Shown: positions 49,878 to 61,000 of the stretch, in pieces
How the letters are laid out: every line of letters starts with the position of its first letter
How positions within the stretch are numbered: position 1 is the stretch's first letter
DNA from: Neodiprion pinetum
Lineage: Eukaryota > Arthropoda > Insecta > Hymenoptera > Diprionidae
Assembly: GCF_021155775.2 (NCBI RefSeq)
Contig: NC_060233.1
Location: 12,278,782-12,342,781 of the forward strand
Direction of reading: 5' to 3'
DNA length: 64,000 nucleotides
Translations under genes and position numbers: made by a program
Notes under the pieces: generated by a model
What the model saw: the letters and a program-made list of their open reading frames with translations, nothing else
Database searches by the model: none
Told to the model about the DNA's origin: nothing

Positions 49878-50797
49878 AACTTCAGCCAAATTTATTTAAC
49901 GCTCAATCGATCTGAATCTGTGTTATGTTTAAATTTGACACTTTTCAAACTTGTCTCAATTCTAAATATCTCCACTGATGAATTCAACAAGGTGAAATTG
50001 GTCGGGAAATCACGGGATTGGATCAACGGATTGAAGAATAAAGAGAAAAGGAAAGAGATGGAATTATTACAAAACTATTTTCGTTCGCTCAAGATTAGAT
50101 GTTGGTACTTCAGTCGGTTATCGACTAAGTTTTCTTACCTTTTAAGCAATAAACAACCTGGATCGAGACTTAAGGGGATGTAGGTGTCCCAATTTCACCT
50201 ACCGAGCACAATTCAATTACAGCATCTCTACAATAAAAATCGTAACGGTTCGGTTACAGTATTACAGTAAATCTTAGTGATAATCTTTTTTTTAGAAACT
50301 TTCAGAAGATACCAAGAATTAACTCAGAATGTGATTTCTGACGGTTTCTTAATAATTATCAAAAAATCTGACAAACTCTGTTAATTTATAAGAATGTTAT
50401 AGATGTACCTCAATTTTGATGCAGATTGATCGAAAAACCTCAAAATTTATCCGCGATTCCAGAAAAGTTTTCGTATCTCCAGTTTTATTGAAAATATTCT
50501 TTGATCAATGCGTCCAAATTTTCCTAGCGGCACTTCAGCAAAATTAATTTCAACCATTTCTTAATAAGTCACAACTTCTCTCAAAAGTCTGACCCAGTTT
50601 TCCATAATACTATATCATCAGAAAACACCCAGAAGTACCAGAACACAGTTTATAACATATTTGTGATGCAAAACGATCTTCTGAAAAATTGAATTTCTCT
50701 CAGAAATTCGTCCGATTTTTACATCTAACTCGACTTGACCAGAAATCATCAGAAGGGATGAAACTCGAAGTTTTTCAAAAAATGTTATCTATATCTA

Positions 50798-51172
50798 TCT
50801 ACACTAATATTATAAAGAGGAAAGATTTGATGTTTTGTTTGTTTATTTGTTTGTTTGAAATGAATAGGCTCCGAAACTACTGGACCGATTTAAAAAATTC
50901 TTTCACCGTTGGCAAGCTACACTATTCCCGAGTGACATAGGCTATGTTTCATTTTCAAAAAAATTAGGGATGCTTACTAAAACTTGAATAATCTAACCCT
51001 GGTTGTAAAAAAATAAACAAAAAACTTCCTTCAATCGCGTGCGCTGCGAAAACTATTAATGATAGAACAAAATGATGTATTACAATTTTTCAGGACAACT
51101 TACTGTAAACATTGTGTATTTTCTTTTATTATATTATTATATGCTCGTGCGAAACCGGGATGGGCTGCCAGT
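50798..51172 (+). mobile_element. Non-autonomous Helitron remnant
   Basis: Starts TCTACACTAATATTATAAAG, then (TTTG)n and GAAACTACTGGACCGATTT, AAATTCTTTCACCGTTGG, GTGACATAGGCTATGTTT. It ends near CGTGCGAAACCGGGATGGG followed by CTGCCAGT, a decayed version of the usual CGGGCCGCTAGT end. This layout is typical of short insect Helitrons. No Rep/helicase is encoded. Confidence 0.75.
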
Positions 51173-52789
51173 AAAGAATAAAATTCCGAAAAAATATGAG
51201 TCTTGTAGCAAGTCTTTAAAATTTCTTAAAATCCTTTTAACGTCATCAGAATAGTTCAAACTTTTCCAGAAATAATACAAATCATTTCTCACAAATGTCT
51301 GGCAACATAGAACATTTGAAGAAATTAAAGAGAAAAATTTTCACTCAGAAATTGATAATAACAACCATAATAATCATAATCGTGATGGTATAATACAACA
51401 ACAATGATATAAATCATACCGTTAATAAGTAGAATTATTCTGTTTGTTTATGCAAATGATGGAAAACATGCATTACACTTTATTATAATGCATGATATGC
51501 TGACTGAAACTATAGGATATAATTATGATTGTAATTCACATTAATAATTACAAAACACGATATTTTATTTTCAATTTTTATACTGCCAAAAGCTTTTAAA
51601 TGTATGGTTTTGCAATATTTTTTTGTACTAGCTCCCTGATATTAGTTTTTCAGCTACAGATAAGAACTTTAAACTTGTTTGTGTATGCAGAAACAGTTCT
51701 ATGAATCGATCAGAATTTCCGATACATCATAATAATTTTATATAAAACTTCGGTGAATGAATTTTAACCAGATGATTCCAATATCTTGTTAAACACAAAA
51801 TTTCAACACCACTAAAAATGCACACAAATGATTGTTATAACGGGAAAAAATTGGTAAAAGTATTATATCCGTTCTGGCATTCAAAAAATATTATCAACAG
51901 TTGTGACTCACAAATCGATTCAATTAAAAATAATTACATGTTATTTGGTTTGATTTCAAATGTCGAAATTAATATTTTTATGAAAAAGAAGTTTATTTCA
52001 GTACAAAAAAGTTGTATGAAAAAAGTGAAAGAAACAAAAAAAAGAAAAATTTGTCCCACAGATTGGCAAAAGCCTTTTTATACATATAATATGATATATA
52101 TTGAGAAATGTATTGATTGTCTGTTGCGATGAGAAAAAAAAAGGAAAAAAAAAACAACACAGATTCTGAATATTAAAAAAAAGTGAAATGTTAACTCGCG
52201 TAAATGTTTTTATCATATAGACTTATGTTATACGTATTGAATATTCGTCTTATTGAGAGAACTTCCGTTAATTTCAAGTTCGTATATAAATATTCGTTAA
52301 AATAAACGCAATAAAATGTTGGGCTGAACAATGATTGTACAACTATCTATAGCGAAAATTTTCAATTTCGTTAAAAAATATTTAAATATATAATATATAT
52401 AATAGTCACCTGGCGCAATTAGGTATATTAATTTCAATGGGCCTGAGAGAGAATTGTAGAATAATATCCGATCGAGGTTGAATTTTTACCATTCAACCAA
52501 GGAAGGAAGTTTACAAGCGGTTAAATTTTCTGACTTACATCTGCTCTTGCACATAGTTACAAGCTATGAGTCGTTGAGAACTAGTTATTCCACATCCGGG
52601 ATAAAATTCTCCCTGACAGGGTGTATTTTAAAAACAAATATTCCTATTATTCATTTTCTAGACAAGTCACAAGTCAAGATTTCAATCAAAATATCAATAT
52701 TAAAAAATGACTAAGAAATCTAACGCTCATTAACTTTGATAATTTGATACAACACCTTAAGGATAAATCGGTGGCCATACCATCTGAAA

Positions 52790-53310
52790 TGAATCATTAG
52801 GATATGAAAAAAAAAAAAAACTTTCAAGAAATCTCTAGCAATGTCACTTGTGGCAATAATAATGAACACAAATGGAACAATGTTGCTTATTTTGTGGCAG
52901 AAACGAATCTGAGCAAATTCAAGAAATCTCAAATTATAGTAGACTTATAATACACGGATATATCAACTGACAAACATCTGTCGTAACATACTTACACAAA
53001 TCTATTCCTATTCAGTCTAAAGAAAACTGTTTATGCATATTTTTTCAGACAATCTCTGGAGATCTGTATGATGAACGAAATGAGCCCAAAAACGATAGAA
53101 TGGAACCAAAAACATCTGCAGAGTTTAATCAGTTTGAGCGTTCTCATTATAAAAACTTTTCTTCAATTGTTCATATGTTAAATTTTGATATTCGAATTTA
53201 TCAAGATTCATGTCTAGCACATGATCGAGATGTTTCTTCATTCTTATTTACCATCATTGTCCCAAGTAACATTAATAGACATCTTTTGAATGGTTTTTTT
53301 TTTTTGCCTG
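52790..53310. repeat. Diverged dispersed repeat, copy 2
   Basis: Contains TTCAAGAAATCTCTAGCAAT (compare TTCAAGAAGTCTCTAGCAAT at 61147), GTGGCAATAATAATGAACAC, CTCTGGAGATCTGTATGATG and CATCTTTTGAATGG. It is partly rearranged relative to copy 3. Boundaries are approximate. Confidence 0.45.
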
Positions 53311-53430
53311 AACTTTTGATTGAGACGGTCTGGCCGATTTAGCTTTAACTATGCCGCTCAAATTGTGAGTTCGACACCCAACTTGGAGGTAAATTACACC
53401 TCAAACGTGGAACAAACAGCCCTGAATGTA

Positions 53431-53476
53431 ATAATAATAACAATAACAATAATAATAATAATAATAGTAATAATGT
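53431..53476. repeat. (AAT)n microsatellite
   Basis: Imperfect AAT/AAC trinucleotide run. A second short one lies near 53948-53975. Confidence 0.85.
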
Positions 53477-55056
53477 ATGAAGGGGAACTCAGATCATTTA
53501 CACGCGCAACTTAAAATACAGACACTTATAGTATTTATAACTTCAAAATCATCGTTGAAATTTGAGAAACAACAGTTATTAGGGTACAGATTAAGATTCG
53601 TATATTATTACTTAGCTCGTATTTATCAATGGAATTTACCCATGGAGTAATGTAAACATAATCGGAATCTTTTCATTCGAGATAATGAAATGAAGAGATT
53701 GTTTCGAAAGAAAAAATTCCAATATTTGGCGAACACTATCATTACATGTTTGACTGTACGTTTTGAGAACTGTAAAATGAATCCAAATGTATTTTCGCCA
53801 ATGTAGTTCGCGTAAGCGCTAAAATCAAAGATCATGTATTTGGTTTATCATTTTTCCTTTTCAATACTCTGTGGATCCAATATTGCAGAATATTATTGGT
53901 ATATGAATTTTAATCGACCATTGGTAAAGCGAATACCGCCACGACTTTAATAATAACAATAATAATAATGATGTTAGTGGTAATAAGTATAAGCGGTGAA
54001 AATATAAATAGACCAATGCCTTCTTTAGAGATATGTTTACATTTGAAAAATACGATTTAATGAAATTGTCCGTTTTTCATTATTAAGATTGTTTAGTTTT
54101 CAAATTATAATTTAATGCTATTTGTTTGGTGTTATTCTATTCCTATGGTGCTAGGAGCGTCCTCATGGAATTAACCTTACCATTGTTAAGAACTTACGAT
54201 TTCCACTTTCCATTTTTATCCTAAAAAAACAATTTCTAAAAATAATGATAATAAAAATAACATGACGATTAACTGAGATTTCTGTACACTGTACAATATA
54301 TTATTACTACCTATTTTAGTACCGATTTAAACTCTACGCATCATAATTAATTAATTATTATTTCGATTACTGTACAGTTGGTTTGTAGGTGTGGCTTATA
54401 TCTCTGGTAAAAAAATATTTCCAACTGTCATTGATAAATTATCTGAAGGATTCTACAAACTTGTTTCCAACTCTGTTTATCTCTGATTTTATTCTAAATA
54501 TTTTCGTGCAATACAAACATTTTTTACTGTAAATTTTTTTAGAGCTTGAAGAAGAAATCAAAATTTAAGGTGAAAATTTTATGTGGATACAGAAATAAAA
54601 AATTCGTCTAAAAATTTTCTTACAATTAACCAACGAGAATTAATAGATGATGCAAATATTTAAAAAATTTGGCACGTAAAATTTTAAGAGATTGTTTGGA
54701 GAAAGATTTCGAACGATCAAATGTTGTAACCTTTCTGAAATTTCTCAAAAATTCTCTACAAATATCTGAAAACATTTGATAAAGTCGGTATAAAATCTCG
54801 GAAAGTGTTCAAACAGGGTATAAAATAATCGAAATATAACAAAAAATAATCAGTTTATCAGAGTTGTTAGAATCTTTCAGGATTAAGTTGAAAAAAGGGG
54901 TAAGAAATGTTTTTCCACCATTGAGAGTTGTTTCAAAAATCCACGATCTTTGACAAGACAAAGCGAATTATTAACGACGAAGTGACGATAATAAAATTCT
55001 CCGTGTTAGTAGTTATTATTACACTATTTACAAAATCCTTAACGAAAGGTGAAATA

Positions 55057-58000
55057 TCAGTGATTACCACGACCACTCAGTGAATTTGAAGAAATATCGG
55101 ACGCGTCGTCCTTGATGCGCCTAGTCAAAGTGCCCTCGTCCAATTTCCTAGTGTTGTCATAATTGCTGAGTTTTCGCGACAAACTTCCTGACAAACTAAT
55201 GCCATCCATTTTCAAAAGGCTCGACGTGTCCTGCAGCCTTCTGTGATTCCTGATGACAGAAAATTTCTGAAACTTTAAAAGATTGCTACAAATGTAGCCA
55301 GAATGTGAGTTTATAATGTTCCTTAATTTCCCTGAAAAACTTCTAACAAATTGCAATAATTCGTCGAAAATTCGTAGGTGTATCTTAATTTCTACACAGA
55401 AAAATAGGTCCATTCTGTCGGAGCTCTGAAAAACTTTGAGTTTTCTCTATAAATTGGTCTAATTTTCGTTGCTGACTCGACTAATTTGTCAGAAATAGTC
55501 CAAAACTTAATTACTCGGAGTTATGAAAATTTTTAATATCAAATAAAGTTTGGAAGAATACGAGTTCCTTCCAGAAACTCTCGAATTTTTTGAAATTCCT
55601 CAGACATGATTAGAATAATTCGATCTTTACCAGAAATAATACATAACATTTCTTAAAACTGTTTATATACGTGGTAAAGTTTTTTTTTAACGAAAATCGG
55701 AAAATAATTTTCACCATGGATTCTCCAAATTCTCGTTTCCATTCCTCTCCGCCAGTTTCTCCGATCGAAGAGTTCCGTGCTTCGTCAAGCTGTTGTCAAA
55801 TCGAATGAGATCGGTTTCAATGCCTCTTATTCTGCTGGTATTGTTTGCTTCACAATGCCTCAACCATCCGTCATTGATTTCGTATCGACCGTCCACAGAG
55901 TCCACACATTTTCTTTGTGAATCCTCGATCCTCCGCGATGTTACACTCCCATCTGTGTGCCCGCGACCCGGACTCTCTGCCTCGTATGCACACTTTGCCA
56001 ACGATGCATCTAAGCCCGGCCCTGCAGCCAAGTGGAGATAATTGTCATCCCCGATTGGAGCTTGTCTATTGGACAGAAAAAATTAAGTCGTAATTAGGAG
56101 CAAAGCGTACCCTACATTTTTACAAAAAAGACAAAAGCATTGAATAGAAAGAAAAGTTTCAATAATATAAATACAATTTACATGTAGGAGCTTTTAGAGA
56201 TGTTCAAAAATTTTTAGTTGATGTTTTCTGTTTCAATATCAAAAAATACATTTTATGTCATTATTTCCCAGACAGTACATTGGTCAACACTGTCAGCTCA
56301 TAGGTTTATTTTTCAGCAAAACCAATCAGTTTTTATAAGGTTGAATGAAGGGACACTGTTACATCAACTTGAGTTCGCACAACACTAATCTCTTCAGAAT
56401 ACATTTCGCTTAACTACGGAGATTTTCTTGCTCTTCAATTTTGGCTAAATAGTGTACAAAATAACGACACTTTGATTTCTTTCACTTTTCTTCAAAGTGT
56501 CAACAGACGATATTTCCTGTACTTAATTTTCATTCTGTGAATTCCCGAACTCAAACGGAAATAAAATATCTTTTGGAGCAAACGTTGCCTTATAAAGTCA
56601 AATTGAGCTACGGTGTACCTTCAACCATGCGTAAAACGAACTGGCTTTTCTGGTTAATGATCCCATGTCCTGACCAATGTATTACCTGTTAATTGGTGAT
56701 AGAAAATATTGTTTTCGATGTTTAAACAGTAAACATAAAACAAAAATTTTCCAAAATCACCAATATTGATAGTGCTCGGAAAAAATGATATTTCCTCCCT
56801 ATAATACTCAGTTTCCGTAACCCTCCGTGCCCTCAATTCCTTTATAAAGCTTCTTGAAGTTCGATCTAATTTTTTCTCAGTTCGTTTTTCACGAAAATTT
56901 CATGAAATCTTCTATAACTAAGAATAATCGTTGTGTAGTGTAATTGCAATCTGCTCATTGCTCCTTCGGTGATTGAATTTTTTAGTTTGCTGCTTACTTG
57001 CTTCCATATTTTGTTTCACGTGCCAATTTCCTTGAATAAGCTCGATGCTCCTGTTGCAGGGTGAAAGCAATTTCTCGAAGTGAGGCAAGGGTCTTGAAGC
57101 AGGACGGAACATCCTCTATAGGCGGTCCATCTCCTGGTAATACGCAGACTTTGTTTGCCCCATAAACAGCTTGGCATTCACAGGCACTTATTAAGGTTTC
57201 GAGGCGCGGCATATTTGTGAAAATCAGAGAGTGAATCCTCTGCAAATCACGGTCTGGATCCAACGACATTTTCAAACCAGCCTCCAGCCCAGGTGAAACT
57301 TCGCTGCAGCCCGGAGCACTTACAAGTGCTGCTCGACAACTGAAACAAATTTTCATCATCAGATGTTATAATTGAGAACAAACTTGGGGCACTCCGATTT
57401 GTGGAAATTTTATCCTTCGAAGCCTTGATTTGAACACTTACAACACCCTCTATAAAAATAAAAATTAAATACGACGACTGTTTTTGTAATCAGAAGTAAA
57501 GATACTATGAATTCGAAAAAGCATTGAATATGCGTACCACAGCCAATGTCCATTGATGTAGGCACTCGGATGGTATTTTTCTAGTCTATTACTATTCGTC
57601 TGACAAATTTTTGTAAGAATATCAATCCATTCTTTTTCTTCAACGCAATTACTGGCTTGAACATACAACGCTCTTTGTTTTTGGACGATTTGGAACATAT
57701 TTTTCATCTTGAATGAATCCTCATGAAGTCTTTCTACAGCAAGAATTTCTCTTAATGGTATTTTACACAGCGGTTCCTTTCCTGTTGAAAATGTAAACAA
57801 AACTTGTCACAAGGTAGAAGATACAGTGTATTAGATAATACATACACGAATCAGAACTTTTACATCACTGCTGGTTGATTGCAGAGTGAGAGTTTAATTT
57901 CAGTACAAAACTTCTTTGTGTCCTTACCTTTGTTCTTGGAATAAGTCAAATCTTGTGTAGTCAGTCTGAAATATCTTTGCTTGAAGTTTTTCCTCCCAAA

Positions 58001-61000
58001 TCTCTTTCTGCCCTGCGCTCTTTTGATCATAACTCTGCAAAAGGGCGTTCGTATTACGAAATTGAGACACACAATATGTGTAAAGTATAATTTAGGTTGA
58101 GATCCAATTTACAAACATGTTTGAAGCAATATGGCGTCGAACAAAGTGATCAACTGATTTTTTCGGCTTTGGTTTTAGCTGAATTACAAGAAAGTAAAGG
58201 GAAAGAAAGTGCTGTGCAAGCTGTCGTAATTCTGTCTTGTGACATTGAGCTAGTAAAGAGTAAAAAATGCGTTAAAAAGCGACTTTTATATTTGAATGCG
58301 AATCAAACTAGGCGTAACATTTTCTGCCATGATATGGTGATTATCGATACTTTGGATCCCAACAGATTAGGAAGTTCAAAATATGTACAGTGACAGTTAT
58401 TATGAAAAAGCATAAAAAAGTGACATGATTTACAAACCTCTTGCCACAGTCAGCGGTAGGCACAAAAAGAGAATATATTCTATTAGAAAGAAAGAATGAG
58501 GAATTTATTTTGTAAATTATATGACTAACTAATGAATATTGAGCATATGATTTTCCAAAAATCAAGGAAAAATGTCTCTAGAGGAATATCAGCAGAACGT
58601 ACCCTTCCTTCAGTACCACAGGCTCTTCCTGGAAAGCTGCGGGTCTCTCTTTGATAGTTCCACTTCCACTGCTAGTTGATATCAGTTCTAAGAATTGTTT
58701 CACAGCCTGAATGTGCTTCTCTGTATAAAATTCCCTATAAATTAAGTACAGGAGAGTTTTAACTCTGCAAGTTGAGCTCTATCAAGCTCATAATGACACT
58801 CCACTATATTTTTGCGCTGAGGAATGTGCAAAATGAAATTTACCTGTACACACACTCCATATATTCTTCTTTACAAACACTGCCTGCCCCACCTCGACAG
58901 CTAACCAAATTTCCTAAGCTTTGAATCGTTTTTGAAATTAGTGTCAGCGTTCTATATGTCTGGGAATCCTGAAATACCAAGTCATATTGTTTTCGATGCC
59001 TTTGGTAGGGAAAAGATGAAACCCTGGTGGAAAGTGTTTTCAGTAACTCGTAGAAATTTTCACGAATTCACTCAGAATGTGAATTACGTTATGCCAAATT
59101 ATGAAAATTTTTTTCATCAGGAAATATTTAATCTTTGTTTCAGTATGCGAAAAAGAATATAGAGACAGATGAAAGTGGGGAAGAAGAAATAGTAATTGCA
59201 ATAATAATTTTTTCTTGTCTTACTATTTGCTCAGTGGTAATGTCGAATAATTTTGGTCCAAGTATCGCCGGCGCGAAGAACCTGAGAAATATGAAGCCAC
59301 TGATGACAGAGTACCTCACTTCTTTATTGTAGGGAAAATGTGTCACAGCCAATTCTCGCAGGCTCCAAAACATCTCGCACATTAATGGCGGGCACCGGAC
59401 ACCTGATGTTGTTATCGCGGTAAACACTCGTTGAACATACTCCTGCAGATACGAGTTGCGGAATGAAATAATCGGCGCAATAGAATATCTTTAGTGTTAA
59501 ATGAAAACAAAAAAATTAAAACTATACAAGTTGGAGTAAAAACTTTGTTGTTGATACACTACTAACGAGTTTTCTTAACATCAACACATTGAGAACAGAC
59601 AGTATATGGAATTGAAACAATTAGGCTTGATGTTCAACTCAATAACGCTGTTCTTACCTTGAGGTTCGCCAAATTCGCTTGGATAGTGTTGGCATCCTTT
59701 ACTCGGGTTGGGTCTATTTCGCAAGGTTTTCTCTCCAGAAATACTTGTTCCATAGCTGGTCGAAGAGTACAATGTAAATAATGAAGTCCAGCCAGCCGCA
59801 TTCCTTCGTCCATCATTTTACTGACTAGAGTATTACCTCGAAAAATTGTCGTAGGATCTCTGAAAACAATTTTAAAGCATCACTGAAGTTTACTTCTGTA
59901 TGATTTCACGGATAAATAACGATGTGTAACACTCAATATCACAGGATAAGTACTAATATCTGAGGTTTGAATAGGTAAATAAAAATATTTCAACTATTTT
60001 TCAAATTATCCAATTTCGATTTCGATTCTGTGGATAAAAATTATTTCAGATCATGATTCGATGTCGTAAATGTGTGGGATAAAAGCTAAGCTTACGTCAG
60101 TTTGGAAATCTCGTAGCTGGCAAGTGCCCTCATGACTGAAACAAGCTGTTCATGATGCACAAGGACACGAACAAGTGGTTGCGCAGCCTCCATCTTACTG
60201 GCGACAATCTCACCAAGTATGTAAACAGCTGAGGAAGTGATGGGATGAACAGTAACACTCTGTAGCAGCAAACTCTCCAGTCTTTTGTACATCTCGGAAG
60301 GGAAGACATGGTCAGCTGTGTAGTGAATCTTCAGCCTCAGAGATCCTATGCATGGTATCGTCCCCGGCAGTGTAGAATTGTTGGGAATCTTGCTCGGTCT
60401 GTGCTTTGCTGACCTCGGCTGGAGAAAATACCTGAATTGTCGAATGATAATGAGACGATTACATTTACATAAACCTAAATATAGAATGATCGGAATCAAT
60501 AAAAGCATTTTTGACGCACAACACGTTCGCATAATGCGCAATATACAAATCCCATGTGAGAATTTAATTCTGACTCACCAAGCCGTTGTGGGGCTTGTCG
60601 GTTGTTTTTGCAAACCGCGCAGCATAACTCGAACTTCGCCAAGGAAAGCTGGCTGTTCACCCATGCCAGACGAAGCATGCCAGACGGCGACAATAACTTC
60701 CCCAACTTCGCCCCCATCGATCGAATAATGGGAGACATCCTTGTCCTTGGATTCAGTCAACTCGGGCTGAGAGAAAGAAAACAGTGGTGATGCTCATTGT
60801 TTCAAATCATGCTTGCTGTTTTAAACTAACGTTGTTTTTCGTACGGAAATGACAGAAACAAGCTTTTAACGATAGTACAGGACAATGAAAAGCATGAACA
60901 ACTGTATGTAAAAGCCATCACAGTCCTTGGAACGGTACAGCAAACGTTTTTCTTTGGATTTCGATCAAAGACACTTATAATCAAAGTTCAGCGCAGTTGC

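Larger units (their letters stand above)
49878..55056. other. Intergenic region ASPH / Ras-GAP
   Basis: About 5.2 kb of AT-rich DNA. It contains the presumed ASPH promoter (just above 49877), a Helitron remnant (50798-51172), a diverged dispersed-repeat copy (about 52790-53300), (AAT)n runs (about 53431-53476 and 53948-53975) and the 3' UTR of the Ras-GAP. No gene is seen. Confidence 0.55.

Noticed and set aside
49920..50183. Plus-strand frame of 87 residues upstream of ASPH
   Set aside because: AT-rich, no domain, overlaps the presumed ASPH promoter; nothing supports translation.
51818..52132. Plus-strand frame of 104 residues
   Set aside because: Very Lys/Asn/Ile-rich with random AT-rich composition; no splice or homology support.
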